Of a stretch of DNA of 64,000 nt, positions 52,322 to 61,297 are shown in pieces. Below the pieces are notes generated by a model. It was not told where the DNA came from. It ran no database searches and saw only the letters and a program-made list of their open reading frames with translations. Origin of the DNA: Myxococcota bacterium. Its GTDB lineage: Bacteria; Myxococcota; XYA12-FULL-58-9; JALHOP01. The position numbers were made by a program, and so were the translations under genes. Location of the stretch: the NCBI GenBank assembly GCA_022842935.1, contig JALHOP010000002.1, positions 372,001-436,000 of the forward strand, read 5' to 3'. How positions within the stretch are numbered: the first letter of the stretch is position 1; every line of letters begins with the position of its first letter.

Positions 52322-53047
52322 TTAGAGGTACGGGATCGTGAGCCCGACGCTCACGCGAGGCTGCGCAGCCCCGAGCTCATTCTTGACACGCTCGATAGAA
52401 CCGAAGAGAGCAACTCCGTTATTGTAGACGCGACTCGCACCTAAAGCCACGACTTGCCGCTGGCCAAGGTGATCGTCACGCCGTTCGCTCACCAGGTCGA
52501 CGCGCGTGCAGGAGACCCCGCATGGCGCCCGCAATCCGACCCGCACCGCGTAACCCGGTCGCTCCAGTCCGCGTCGTAGGGTCGTGTCGACCTCGACATC
52601 GCCCAGAGAGGTGGGTTTGGTGTAGCGCGCCTCGAGGCGGTCAGAGCGGCCGTTGACGACACCGCGTAAGCGGACTCTCTCGCCATCGTCGCCAAGCCTG
52701 ACCGTGCGCGCGAGCTCTAGTTGGCGTGCGCGCACGAGATGGAACGTCGTGACCAAGGCTTGCCGCGCGAGTGGTTGCCCCTTGAACCATTCGCGAGTCT
52801 CATCGCGCGTTGCCCGCGCGAGCGGCAAGTTACTGAGCAAGCGCTGCGCCGCGTCTTCCTTAGCGTCCGTCGGTGCACTTCGCACGTCGTAGCTGCCTGG
52901 GGGCAGATCGCCGTCGCGTTGGAGGCGCGTGAGCGCGTCTCTGTAGGCCTCCATGAAACGCATTTCGTAGTGCCGCTCATTGGCCTTCATGCGGTCGGCG
53001 ATCGAGTCGCCGATAGAGCGCGGTCCTGAGAGCACAGGTTCTGTCAT
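52322..53047 (-). CDS. Hypothetical protein
   Basis: 241 aa, no signal. The first 80 residues are helical (DRMKANERHYEMRFMEAYRD, DALTRLQRDGDL); the rest is strand-rich, with alternating basic residues (GLRAPCGVSCTRVDLVSERR, ALGASRVYNNGVALFGSIER, RVSVGLTIPYL) and could form a beta-barrel-like C-terminus. Family not recognised. It is convergent with the activator (20-base gap), so probably unrelated to its operon. Confidence 0.6.
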   Translation of the reverse strand: MTEPVLSGPRSIGDSIADRMKANERHYEMRFMEAYRDALTRLQRDGDLPPGSYDVRSAPTDAKEDAAQRLLSNLPLARATRDETREWFKGQPLARQALVTTFHLVRARQLELARTVRLGDDGERVRLRGVVNGRSDRLEARYTKPTSLGDVEVDTTLRRGLERPGYAVRVGLRAPCGVSCTRVDLVSERRDDHLGQRQVVALGASRVYNNGVALFGSIERVKNELGAAQPRVSVGLTIPYL

Positions 53048-53293
53048 GCTGCTCCGGGTATCGTCACGCCGTTGCCATAGGTGTTGCGGCCGACCCTGCC
53101 GCGTCGTCAGTGCACCACTACGCCTCTTCGCATGGGGCGACCGCTTCCCGTCGGATGCCAGCTGCGCACCGCCTCGAGCCCGAGCAAAAGCACACGAACG
53201 GGCGGAGATCCCAACAAAGACGATGGAATCGTTGAGTTGGAGCTCCCCGAGAGTTAGTCAAAGGGGTAACGCTTGTTTGACTGAGGATCGTCG

Positions 53294-53965
53294 ATGGCGC
53301 GGATCACATGGGTGGGTGTCGTCAGCCTTCTTCTCGTCGCTACGGAAAGCGCCTGCCAAACGCGGGAAAGTGCCGCGACACAGGCGGCCGCCACGGAATT
53401 CGATGCGAAATCAGTTTCGATCCCCATCGCGTCTGTTCCCGAGATTTCGAGGTGGAAGCTCGACCCCGAAAACTCTTCAGCAGAGTTCGTTTGTAGGCAT
53501 GTATTGACGAAGGTCCGCGGCATGTTCCCGCAACCTTCCGGGACCGTCATGCTGGATGAAGCCAATCCAGCCAATTCCCGAATCGAGGCGACTATTGCAG
53601 TCAACGGCATCACGACGGGGGTGGAGGAACGCGACACGCACCTCAAGAGTGAAGAATTTTTCGACGCCCCAAAGTTTCCGACGATCACGTTCGCCTCGAC
53701 GAACGTGAGTCGCTCGGGCCCCGCCTCGTATACGGTGACGGGCGACTTGACGATGCATGGCGTGACCAAGCCCGTAACTCTGGCAGTAACAGCCTCGCCC
53801 GCCTTCAACCATGCCGAGAGCATCCGCAAGGGTATCGAAGCGACCACGACAGTCAATCGGAAGGACTTCGGGCTTCGCTGGGAGTTTCCAGGCGAAGGTG
53901 CGGGTGTCGTCGTGGGAGACGACGTTCAAATCACCATAAACGCCGAGCTCGTTTTACAGCCCTGA
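53294..53965 (+). CDS. YceI-family exported protein
   Basis: 223-residue protein with a signal-like N-terminus (RITWVGVVSLLLVA). The YceI lipocalin-like barrel, which binds polyisoprenoid lipids in the periplasm, is visible from KLDPENSSAEFVCRH through LTMHGVTKPVTLAVTA to RKDFGLRWEFP. YceI proteins are induced by acid, base or osmotic stress. It fits the lipid/stress theme of the preceding cluster. A cysteine after TESA might give lipidation, but the lipobox is atypical. Transcribed alone, with a 246-base upstream gap holding no obvious feature. Confidence 0.9.
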   Translation: MARITWVGVVSLLLVATESACQTRESAATQAAATEFDAKSVSIPIASVPEISRWKLDPENSSAEFVCRHVLTKVRGMFPQPSGTVMLDEANPANSRIEATIAVNGITTGVEERDTHLKSEEFFDAPKFPTITFASTNVSRSGPASYTVTGDLTMHGVTKPVTLAVTASPAFNHAESIRKGIEATTTVNRKDFGLRWEFPGEGAGVVVGDDVQITINAELVLQP

Positions 53966-54056
53966 CAAAGGGTTGGCTCGATGACTCGCGAGTCCGCGAT
54001 AGCGTCGTCGCATGTCCGTCCCTAGTTTGGGGCGCGCCACAGAATCGCGATGTCAG

Positions 54057-54542
54057 CTAGGCGCGTCGCGGCGGCCGGTGCTGCTCGGTGAGCGGACCAG
54101 GAGCGGGCTGCTGCTGTTGTTGCGGCTGTTGGTTGCCCCCAAGACCTAGCAAACTCAGGAAGAAATCCCCGATCGCCTTGAAGAGGCCGAAGATGCCTCC
54201 CTGCTGCTGATTTGCCCCCGGCCCGTCTTGCCCAGGCGCTTGCCGCGGCTGTGACTGCGGCTGCTCGGCCTGAAGTCGCTGCTGTAGCGCCTCACCGATG
54301 CGCTGCGCGCCTTCGGAGGGTGCCCCGCCTGCGCGCTGAACACTCTGACGCAAGAACTCCATGGCCTGCGCAGTCGACAGCTGGGCGCGACCTGCGAGCT
54401 CCATGAAAACACGCGGGTCTCCGGATCGAATAGCGCGCTCCAAGGCGGCCTGGACGCGAGGTTGCAGCTGCGGGAGCTGAGCTCCAGCCGCAGGCGGGGT
54501 GAACATCAAGGGCGAGCGACCCGCCGGTGCGATTCCTTCCAT
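54057..54542 (-). CDS. Low-complexity hypothetical protein
   Basis: 161-residue protein. GAGGAGC sits five bases before the ATG. A helical N-terminal part (RVQAALERAIRSGDPRVFME, STAQAMEFLRQSVQRAGG) is followed by Gln-rich tracts (QQQGG, QQQQQP) and a short hydrophobic segment (IFGLFKAIGDFFLSLLGLGG) that might insert into membranes. It is probably a structural or regulatory helper. No recognised family. Next gene upstream on the same strand is the orphan at 54680. Confidence 0.55.
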   Translation of the reverse strand: MEGIAPAGRSPLMFTPPAAGAQLPQLQPRVQAALERAIRSGDPRVFMELAGRAQLSTAQAMEFLRQSVQRAGGAPSEGAQRIGEALQQRLQAEQPQSQPRQAPGQDGPGANQQQGGIFGLFKAIGDFFLSLLGLGGNQQPQQQQQPAPGPLTEQHRPPRRA

Positions 54543-54679
54543 GCAGCTCCTCACGCGTTTTGGCGGCGCGTGTGGGCAACATACCCAGCCGGTCGCTCGA
54601 GCGGCCAAGGAAACAGCTCGTTGGTCGCCGAATCGCCGAGCCTGGCGATGCCGCCGAAGCTAAGGCGCTGCGCCCGGGG

Positions 54680-55471
54680 TCATTGCGAGCCTGTATCGCC
54701 TGCCGGCCGGCGCGCAGCTGCCGGCGGGTAGTAGGCGCACTGCGAGCGGTACGTGTTCTCTTCGCGGTCGCGGTAGATCACCGCGATGCCGTCGCTCGGG
54801 CTCGTCGCAAAGCGACGCTCGCCATTCTCGAGATAGCCGACGACGGGTTGGCCCGGGACTTCATGGGTGTGGAATTCGAATGGGCCCCCAACCAGCATGC
54901 CGATGCCACGTCCCTCTCGGGCCTCAAAGTGGGGCTCGACCATGACGTTGTCGAAGGCACCGGCGACGCCGCCAGTGGCGTTGCGCTGCTCGAAGACCTT
55001 GGCAGTGGCCGGGTCCTGGACGACAGCGACCGCCTGGCCAGGCGCGACGACCCAGTCGATGGAGCGCGTGGTCGGATTGTAGGTCCCGTTGACGCCCGCG
55101 ATGGGTTCGCGCCGCCATTCGACGCGACCTGTCTCCTCGTTGTAGATCCCGCAGATGCCGGCGCCGTTCGCCTGTCGGATCTCGACGTCGCGCGACTCGC
55201 GAAGGAGCACCCCGCGCAGATCACGGATGCGCGCTTCGTCACGGGTCGCCGCCGCGAGTCGTTGTTCGGCAGGCGAAGGCAACCGTGGTCCGCTTGGGTC
55301 GGGTGCTTGCGTCGACGCGGTCGCCGCGCGCGCCGCCTCGAGCTCGGAAATAGCCGCGACATGCAATGTGTCGGCAGCGGGGATGATTTGCGCCACTGAC
55401 TCCCGACGCGTGGTGGCGTAGCGTTGCAAGAGCGCGTCGATTCGCGCGGTGACTGAAATAGGGTCTGCCAT
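54680..55471 (-). CDS. Hypothetical protein
   Basis: 263 aa opening MADPISVTARIDALLQRYAT, with a helical N-terminus and a beta-rich body (YNEETGRVEWRREPIAGVNG, TYNPTTRSIDWVV) ending QCAYYPPAAARRPAG. No signal, no catalytic motif seen. The same style of sequence (helical lead, strand-rich centre) recurs in other orphan proteins of this window (10462, 36067, 52322). Function unknown. Confidence 0.6.
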   Translation of the reverse strand: MADPISVTARIDALLQRYATTRRESVAQIIPAADTLHVAAISELEAARAATASTQAPDPSGPRLPSPAEQRLAAATRDEARIRDLRGVLLRESRDVEIRQANGAGICGIYNEETGRVEWRREPIAGVNGTYNPTTRSIDWVVAPGQAVAVVQDPATAKVFEQRNATGGVAGAFDNVMVEPHFEAREGRGIGMLVGGPFEFHTHEVPGQPVVGYLENGERRFATSPSDGIAVIYRDREENTYRSQCAYYPPAAARRPAGDTGSQ

Positions 55472-55608
55472 GGCCGGACAACCTCGCGGCAGCCGCTTGG
55501 CCGCGGCGCCCGGGTTATCGCCGCCAGCTAGCGCCGAGTTGCGCGGGGAGCCCGACAACGCCCTTGCCGGGCGGGCGCACGACCAAAGTTGGGAAGGCGT
55601 TGTGATTT

Positions 55609-55914
55609 TTGTCAGGCCTCGACCTCCTCACGGTGGAGCTTGAGCACCTCGACATACGGGATGTCGGACATGTGGGGCGCATCCAAGCCGATCTCGATCA
55701 GCGCGGCCTTGGCGGCACCATCAGCGGCATCGACTACGATCACGACACCAACAGCTACACGTTGCGCATGAAGCCCGAGGACATCACCCAAGGGCACCGC
55801 GACGTTCAGCGCGAATGGAATTCGACCATCGGCAACCGCGACACCTATCGCGGGGGTTGGGATCCTAGCTGGCCCGACCCGCCGCGCATCAGCCTGCCTT
55901 TTTACGGCATGTAG
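55609..55914 (+). CDS. Hypothetical protein, TTG start
   Basis: 101-residue frame from a TTG with GGGAAGG about 12 bases upstream (an in-frame GTG at 55633 lacks a site). The sequence VELEHLDIRDVGHVGRIQAD followed by DYDHDTNSYTLRMKPE looks like a small beta-containing fold; ends RISLPFYGM. Convergent with the cardiolipin synthase gene by 10 bases. No family assigned. Confidence 0.45.
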   Translation: MSGLDLLTVELEHLDIRDVGHVGRIQADLDQRGLGGTISGIDYDHDTNSYTLRMKPEDITQGHRDVQREWNSTIGNRDTYRGGWDPSWPDPPRISLPFYGM

Positions 55915-55924
55915 ATATCGACCG

Positions 55925-57253
55925 CTATAGAAGAACGCGCAAGGCAAAGAAGAAGCTCTCGACCAGCTTCTCGGTGAGCGGCCGCCGATGCCACGTCGCG
56001 CGGTCAATGCGCGACGACTTGGCGATGTCGCGCTCGAATGTTTGGTCCATCGCCGCACCGAGGCGCTTGTCGACGCATGCGATGTTGGCCTCGAGGTTGT
56101 GCAGCAAGCTGCGCGCGTCGATGTTGTAGCTGCCGATGGTGCACCACTCGCCGTCCACGACAGCGGTCTTTGCGTGCAGCACGCGCTCGGTCCACTCGTA
56201 GATTTCGATACCGGCGTTCATGAGACGCGCGTAGAGAGCGCGCGACGCATAGCGGACGGCCAGGATGTCGGTCTTGCCGGCGACGAGGAGCTGCACCTTC
56301 ACGCCGCGCCGAGCGGCGTCGCGCAACGCGTGGCGAAAGTGGTGATCTGGAATGAAGTACGAGTTACAGATTCTGATGGTTCGACGCGCCTTGCGGATCG
56401 CGCGCAGATAGGCGCGGCGCACCGAGTAGCGCCGCGTCAAGGCGCTCTCGAGCACCTGCAATGTCGTACCACCGCGCCGCTGCGGATGTGCCAAGCTGCC
56501 GTTCCAGCGCTCGCCCGTCATGTTGCGCCAGCCGCGGTTGAACAAGCGCACGAGCTCGCGAACGACCGGACCTTCGACGCGCGCGTGCACGTCGTGCCAG
56601 GCCTTGCCGCCCCAGCTCAGTGGCGCGTAGTCGTCGCCGATGTTGATACCGCCGATGAAGCCGACCACATCATCGACGACCAGGAGCTTGCGATGATTGC
56701 GCCGCCATATGCCCCAGCGCCGCCGCCACGGTTGGAGTGGCTGATAATATTCAACGCGCCCGCCAGCCTCGAGTAGCGGTCTCCAGAAGTCGGGATCTGT
56801 GGCCCACGAACCGACGCCGTCGACCATGACACGCACACTCACGTCTGAAGCGGCCCTGTCGACGAGCGCGTCGAGGAACTTCTTGCCAGTGGCGTCGGAC
56901 GCGAAGATGTAACTCTCGAGGACGATCGAGCGCTTGGCGTCCGAGATCGCAGCGAGCATCGCCGGAAAGGCCTGCTCGCCATCAATGAGCAGCTCGACGT
57001 TGTTGTATGGGAAGACTTTGCGGCCACGCAGCCAGAACGCCACGGCATCGGCGTCAGGCGCGACATGAAGATGCCGGCCGTCGATGACCTCGGGCTCGCC
57101 GTAACGCTCGATCTCACGTTTCGCTTCGCGCGGACGCACGCGACCGATCTCGAGCTCTTCACCATGATGCCCGGTGATCTTGCCCTCGCCATCATCGCGG
57201 ATGACGGCTCCCGCCGTTTTCACGGCCTGCTCGATCTTCTGTCGCGTTGACAT
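55925..57253 (-). CDS. Cardiolipin synthase-like phospholipase D protein
   Basis: 442-residue PLD-superfamily protein with two HKD motifs: HRKLLVVDD (His187/Lys189/Asp194) and HAKTAVVDG (His360/Lys362/Asp367). It has the ClsA/ClsB-like layout but no N-terminal membrane helices, more like ClsB, so it should act at the membrane surface. Expected reaction: condense two phosphatidylglycerols, or PG with another phospholipid, to cardiolipin. ATG at 57251-57253 precedes MSTRQKIEQAVKTAG; further upstream codons are only a short extension. It follows glmS by 36 bases on the same strand. Confidence 0.9.
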   Translation of the reverse strand: MSTRQKIEQAVKTAGAVIRDDGEGKITGHHGEELEIGRVRPREAKREIERYGEPEVIDGRHLHVAPDADAVAFWLRGRKVFPYNNVELLIDGEQAFPAMLAAISDAKRSIVLESYIFASDATGKKFLDALVDRAASDVSVRVMVDGVGSWATDPDFWRPLLEAGGRVEYYQPLQPWRRRWGIWRRNHRKLLVVDDVVGFIGGINIGDDYAPLSWGGKAWHDVHARVEGPVVRELVRLFNRGWRNMTGERWNGSLAHPQRRGGTTLQVLESALTRRYSVRRAYLRAIRKARRTIRICNSYFIPDHHFRHALRDAARRGVKVQLLVAGKTDILAVRYASRALYARLMNAGIEIYEWTERVLHAKTAVVDGEWCTIGSYNIDARSLLHNLEANIACVDKRLGAAMDQTFERDIAKSSRIDRATWHRRPLTEKLVESFFFALRVLL

Positions 57254-57289
57254 GGGCTCAACGGAACATAAGCCCACCCCCGGCACATG

Positions 57290-59101
57290 TCACTCTACGG
57301 TGACGCTCTTGGCCAGGTTGCGCGGTTGGTCGATGTCGGTGCCCCGTAGATCGGCGACATGATACGCGAGCAACTGGAGCGGAATAGTCGCAACCAGCGG
57401 CGCGAGCATCGGGTCGGTGTCGGGTACGCTGATGACGTCGTCTGCCATACGCCCGATTTGCCGGTCGCCCTCTGTAGCAATGGCGATGATGTGCCCCTCG
57501 CGCGCTTTGACCTCTTGCAGGTTGCTGATGACCTTATCGTAGAGCGGACCTTGTGTCGCGATGACGATGACCGGAACGCCCTTTTCGATGAGCGCGATGG
57601 GACCATGTTTCATCTCACCGGCAGCGTAACCCTCAGCGTGAATGTACGAAATCTCTTTGAGCTTCAACGCACCTTCGAGCGCTACCGGATAGCCGAAGCC
57701 ACGTCCCAGATAGAGCACGGACCTCGCGTTGCGGATCTTCTGCGCGACGTCCATGACCGCTTTTTCGGACTTGAGAGCCTGTTCGATGAGCAACGGCACG
57801 GTACGCAGGCCCTCGACCAGTTGTTTCGCGCGCGACTCGGCCAGACCCCGCGCTCTGCCGAACGCGATAGCGAGCAGTTGCAGGGCGATGACCTGCGTGA
57901 TGAACGCTTTCGTCGAGGCGACGCCAATTTCGGGTCCGGCGTGCGTGTAGAGCACGTGATCGGACTCGCGCGCGATCGACGAGTCGACGACGTTCACGAC
58001 GCTCAAGATGGGTGAGCCCTTCTCCTTGGCCGCTTTGATGGCCGCGAGGGTGTCGGCCGTCTCACCGGACTGCGACACGGCGAGCACCAACGTCTCGGGA
58101 CCCATCATTGGACTCCGATAGCGGAGCTCACTCGCGAGGTCGACCTCGCAGCCGATACGCGCCAGCTCCTCGAGCATGAGGCGCCCGACGAGCGACGCGT
58201 GCCAGCTGGTACCGCAAGCGGTGAGCATGATGCGCTGGACCTTCGCGAGCTTGTCGATGGGAAGGCCTTCGAGCTGGACGGTGGCTTCGTGCGACGAGAG
58301 CCGACCACGCAAGGTGTCGATGACGGCGCGAGGCTGCTCGTGCATCTCCTTGTGCATGAAGTGCTTGTGCCCACCTTTTTCAGCGGACACAGCCGACCAT
58401 TCGATAATGCGCGGCTCGCGATTCACCGGCTCGCCGTTGATCTTGCTCACCTTGACCTTGCCTGGCTGCACCACCGCCATCTCACCCTCTTCGAGGACGA
58501 TGACCTTGCGCGTATGCGAGAGCAGCGCGGGGATGTCGCTCGCGATGAGCCCAGCGTCGTCACGCAGGCCGATGATCAACGGCGAGGCATTTTTTGCGGC
58601 AATCATGGTGTCAGGCTCACTCGACGAAATGACCGCGATAGCGTAAGCGCCGCGCACACGCGAGAGTGCCTTGCGAACGCGCTCTTCGAGCGTTCCTTTC
58701 TGGCCCGCGATGAGATGTGCGATGACCTCGGTATCGGTCTCGCTCTCGAACTTCGCGCCCTGCGCGGCGAGCTCGGCCTTGAGGTCGAGATAGTTTTCGA
58801 TGATGCCGTTGTGCACCACGACGACGTCGCCAACCCGGTGCGGGTGCGCGTTTTCGTCGGAGGGTTTGCCGTGTGTTGCCCAGCGCGTGTGACCGATGGC
58901 GATGTCGCCCTTGAGCGGCTCGGCCTTCAAGAGCTTCGCTAGCTCGGCGAGCTTCCCCTTGCGGCGCCTGACATCGAGCTTGCCGTCACAAACAGTGGCG
59001 ATACCGGCGGAGTCATAGCCGCGGTACTCGAGCCGACGCAGGCCGTCCAGCACGTTGTCCGAAGCTTCAGCGTTCCCGACGAAACCAACGATGCCGCACA
59101 T
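57290..59101 (-). CDS. glmS: Glutamine--fructose-6-phosphate aminotransferase
   Basis: 603-residue enzyme making glucosamine-6-phosphate from fructose-6-phosphate and glutamine, the first step of amino-sugar and peptidoglycan precursor synthesis. The N-terminal glutaminase opens CGIVGFVG with the catalytic Cys2 exposed after Met removal; the SIS domains carry TACGTSWHASLVG, SQSGETADTLAA and the LGRGFGYPVALEGALKLKE-type segment. The C-terminus ends RNLAKSVTVE as in the family. No riboswitch or ribozyme is visible upstream (9 bases to glmU). glmU directly upstream on the same strand gives the UDP-GlcNAc operon. Confidence 0.97.
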   Translation of the reverse strand: MCGIVGFVGNAEASDNVLDGLRRLEYRGYDSAGIATVCDGKLDVRRRKGKLAELAKLLKAEPLKGDIAIGHTRWATHGKPSDENAHPHRVGDVVVVHNGIIENYLDLKAELAAQGAKFESETDTEVIAHLIAGQKGTLEERVRKALSRVRGAYAIAVISSSEPDTMIAAKNASPLIIGLRDDAGLIASDIPALLSHTRKVIVLEEGEMAVVQPGKVKVSKINGEPVNREPRIIEWSAVSAEKGGHKHFMHKEMHEQPRAVIDTLRGRLSSHEATVQLEGLPIDKLAKVQRIMLTACGTSWHASLVGRLMLEELARIGCEVDLASELRYRSPMMGPETLVLAVSQSGETADTLAAIKAAKEKGSPILSVVNVVDSSIARESDHVLYTHAGPEIGVASTKAFITQVIALQLLAIAFGRARGLAESRAKQLVEGLRTVPLLIEQALKSEKAVMDVAQKIRNARSVLYLGRGFGYPVALEGALKLKEISYIHAEGYAAGEMKHGPIALIEKGVPVIVIATQGPLYDKVISNLQEVKAREGHIIAIATEGDRQIGRMADDVISVPDTDPMLAPLVATIPLQLLAYHVADLRGTDIDQPRNLAKSVTVE

Positions 59102-59110
59102 GGTCTTTCC

Positions 59111-60505
59111 CTACTCCTTCTTTGCCTTGGCTTTGGCGAGAGCTTGACGCTCGCGCAGTGCCTTGGCGTGCCCCGGTCGCGACTCTTGCCGTGCCCGCCC
59201 GAAGGCGAGCGCGTCGGCTGGAACGTCTTTGGTGATGGTCGATCCCGCCGCCACGTATGACTGCTCACCCAGCGTAACCGGCGCCACCAGGGTGCTATTC
59301 GAACCCACGAAGACACCGTCGCCGATGGTGGTGCGGTGCTTGGCAACTCCGTCGTAGTTGCAGGTGATGGTGCCCGCCCCAATGTTGGCTCCAGCGCCGA
59401 TATCGGCGTCACCCAAATATGCCAGGTGATTGGCCTTCGAGCCCTTGGCGACCTTGCTGTTCTTCACCTCGACGAAGTTACCGATATGGACGTCCTGGGC
59501 CAGCTCGGCGCCGGGCCGCAGACGGGCGAACGGGCCAATCTTGACGCTGGTGCCGACCTTCGCGGATTCGAGGTGACAGAACGATTCGATACGGGTGTCG
59601 GCGCCAATGCTGATGTCCTTGAGCACCGTGGGACCCTCGACCACGACGCGGTCTCCGAGCGTCACAGCGCCGAAGAACTGGACACCTGGGCCAATGACGA
59701 CATCGTCGCCAATGGCGACCCGCGGCGTCAGATACACAGTCGCCGGGTCGCGAAAGCGAACGCCCTTCTCTTGGTGAGTACGCACGAGGCGACGGCGCAT
59801 GATGGCGTCGACCTCTGCGAGCTCCATCTGGGTGTTGATGCCGCGCATCTCGTCGACGTCAGCGACCTCGACAGTACGAACGCTCGCCGCCCTCGCAACC
59901 ACATCGGTGAGATAGTACTCACCCTGCGCGTTGTCCGCTTTCAAGGACGCCACGGTGTCTTGCATGAGCTTCAAGGGACAGAGGTAAACACCAACGTTCA
60001 CCTCGTCGACGGCGCGCTCTTGGGCGCTGGCGTCCTTGTGCTCGACGATACGCATTTTAGTGTCGCTTTGGCGGACGACACGGCCATAGCCAGTTGGGTC
60101 CGGGAGCCTCGCGGTCAGCATGGCGAGCTCGACGCCTTCGAGCGCCGGCTCGAGCTTGTCGAGGGTGGTCTTGGTGAGGAGCGGCACGTCACCGTAGAGA
60201 ACGAGCACGCGATCGGCTTTGACGTGACCGAGCCCCGAACGCACGGCGTCGCCGGTGCCCATGGGTTTCTCCTGGACCGCGAACGTGAGCTGCGTGTCCG
60301 GGAACAAGCCGCGCAGCGTGGTCTCGACGCGCTTGCCATTGACCGGATCGACGACGACGACGATTGGCGCGCAGCCGACGTCTTTGGCCAGGGCGACGAC
60401 GTGTGCCACGAGCGGCAGGTCGCAGGCGGGGTGGAGGACCTTGGGCAAGGTGCTGCGCATGCGCTTTCCCTGCCCGGCGGCAAGAATGATGGCCCCTGTG
60501 GTCAT
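59111..60505 (-). CDS. glmU: Bifunctional UDP-N-acetylglucosamine pyrophosphorylase/acetyltransferase
   Basis: 464-residue enzyme forming UDP-GlcNAc. The uridyltransferase domain begins AIILAAGQGKRMRS and the acetyltransferase half is a left-handed beta-helix with hexapeptide repeats (SVKIGPFARLRPGAELAQDV, GDADIGAGANIGAG). The conserved start MTTGAIILAAG fixes the ATG at 60503-60505; a longer frame upstream is not coding-like. The gene is divergent from the four-cysteine gene with only 21 bases between starts, so both promoters must overlap; a TATAT core in the gap could provide a two-way -10. Confidence 0.97.
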   Translation of the reverse strand: MTTGAIILAAGQGKRMRSTLPKVLHPACDLPLVAHVVALAKDVGCAPIVVVVDPVNGKRVETTLRGLFPDTQLTFAVQEKPMGTGDAVRSGLGHVKADRVLVLYGDVPLLTKTTLDKLEPALEGVELAMLTARLPDPTGYGRVVRQSDTKMRIVEHKDASAQERAVDEVNVGVYLCPLKLMQDTVASLKADNAQGEYYLTDVVARAASVRTVEVADVDEMRGINTQMELAEVDAIMRRRLVRTHQEKGVRFRDPATVYLTPRVAIGDDVVIGPGVQFFGAVTLGDRVVVEGPTVLKDISIGADTRIESFCHLESAKVGTSVKIGPFARLRPGAELAQDVHIGNFVEVKNSKVAKGSKANHLAYLGDADIGAGANIGAGTITCNYDGVAKHRTTIGDGVFVGSNSTLVAPVTLGEQSYVAAGSTITKDVPADALAFGRARQESRPGHAKALRERQALAKAKAKKE

Positions 60506-60511
60506 GGCGAT

Positions 60512-60520
60512 GCTATATCT
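60512..60520. promoter_or_regulatory. Bidirectional TATAT core between glmU and the four-Cys gene
   Basis: The 21-base gap contains GCTATATC. TATATC (60514-60519) on the plus strand is about seven bases before the GTG at 60527, and TATAGC on the minus strand is about seven bases before the glmU ATG. Both transcripts could be leaderless. No clear -35 is present on either side, so this is tentative. Confidence 0.35.
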
Positions 60521-60526
60521 GCTCCC

Positions 60527-61156
60527 GTGAGCCGTACGCCAGGCACCTGCGGCGCGTGCATCGCCTTCCTGCCCGAGCACACCGACACGGAGCGGGGTCG
60601 TTGCCGCCTTCGGCCCGAAATGGGTGTCTACGGACACTCACTTCCACGCTGCCCCAAGTATGTCGAACGCGGCACCGGGGCGACCTGGACGCCCCCAAAA
60701 GTGGCGCGCCCGCGTGGCAGCGGCAAGTCCCAGGGCGACGACGACACAGAAGTCATCATCCAGAGACCCAAAGAGTACGGCGCCACCATCGATCTAGGCG
60801 ACGACGGAGACCCCATGGATACCCAAGCCCTGCGTGCCCTCATCCGCGATGTCATTCGTGAAGAGGGCCTCACCGGCGAGACCCCGCTCGGCAAGAAGTG
60901 GGAGGGCGGCACGGTCGTCATGAAGCCGGCCGACGCGTCCCTCCAAGGCAAAGAGATCCCGGTCGAGACGTTCTTCCACAAGATCGTCATGGTGCGCGAC
61001 CGACTGCGCGTGCTCGAGCAGAAGATCAACGGTCACGACGGCTTGAGCGACGCTGACAAGGTCGAGCTGCAGCAGTACATCACGCGCTGTTACGGGTCGC
61101 TTACGACCTTCAACGTGCTCTTCAGGGAAAAGGGCGATCAGTTCGAGGGAACATAA
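60527..61156 (+). CDS. Four-cysteine domain protein
   Basis: 209-residue protein starting at GTG. The N-terminal part has Cys8, Cys11, Cys26 and Cys42 in the pattern CGAC...GRCRLRPE...RCPKY, a probable small zinc or iron-sulfur module. The rest is helical (LRALIRDVIREEGLTGETPL, DRLRVLEQKINGHDGLSD, KVELQQYITRCYGSLT). This resembles a widespread myxobacterial family of unknown role. It lies divergent to glmU with 21 bases between, so they may be coordinated. No ribosome site is visible, agreeing with a leaderless start. Confidence 0.75.
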   Translation: MSRTPGTCGACIAFLPEHTDTERGRCRLRPEMGVYGHSLPRCPKYVERGTGATWTPPKVARPRGSGKSQGDDDTEVIIQRPKEYGATIDLGDDGDPMDTQALRALIRDVIREEGLTGETPLGKKWEGGTVVMKPADASLQGKEIPVETFFHKIVMVRDRLRVLEQKINGHDGLSDADKVELQQYITRCYGSLTTFNVLFREKGDQFEGT

Positions 61157-61228
61157 CTCCGTCGAGGTCGTCATCTCGGCTACCGATGTCCGCCATCGCG
61201 GCGCCACACTGGGCCATAACCGCCGCAT

Positions 61229-61261
61229 CCACCGACTCCTCGAAAAAACGGGAGCCGGTGG
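61229..61261. terminator. Hairpin between the four-Cys gene and the OmpA/TSP3 gene
   Basis: CCACCG-A-CTCC (61229-61239) pairs with GGAG-C-CGGTGG (61251-61261), with one A-C mismatch. The 11-base loop holds an A-run (plus strand) that is a T-run on the minus strand. It lies between two convergent genes, suiting a two-way terminator without an outer U-tract. Confidence 0.45.
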
Positions 61262-61297
61262 ACCTGGTGGCGTGGTCAACACCAAACGAGCACTGGA

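Noticed and set aside
59336-60526. Open frame on the plus strand through glmU
   Set aside because: It is the antisense of a conserved enzyme; only the part from the GTG at 60527 has family-like cysteine spacing, so the real gene was trimmed to that.
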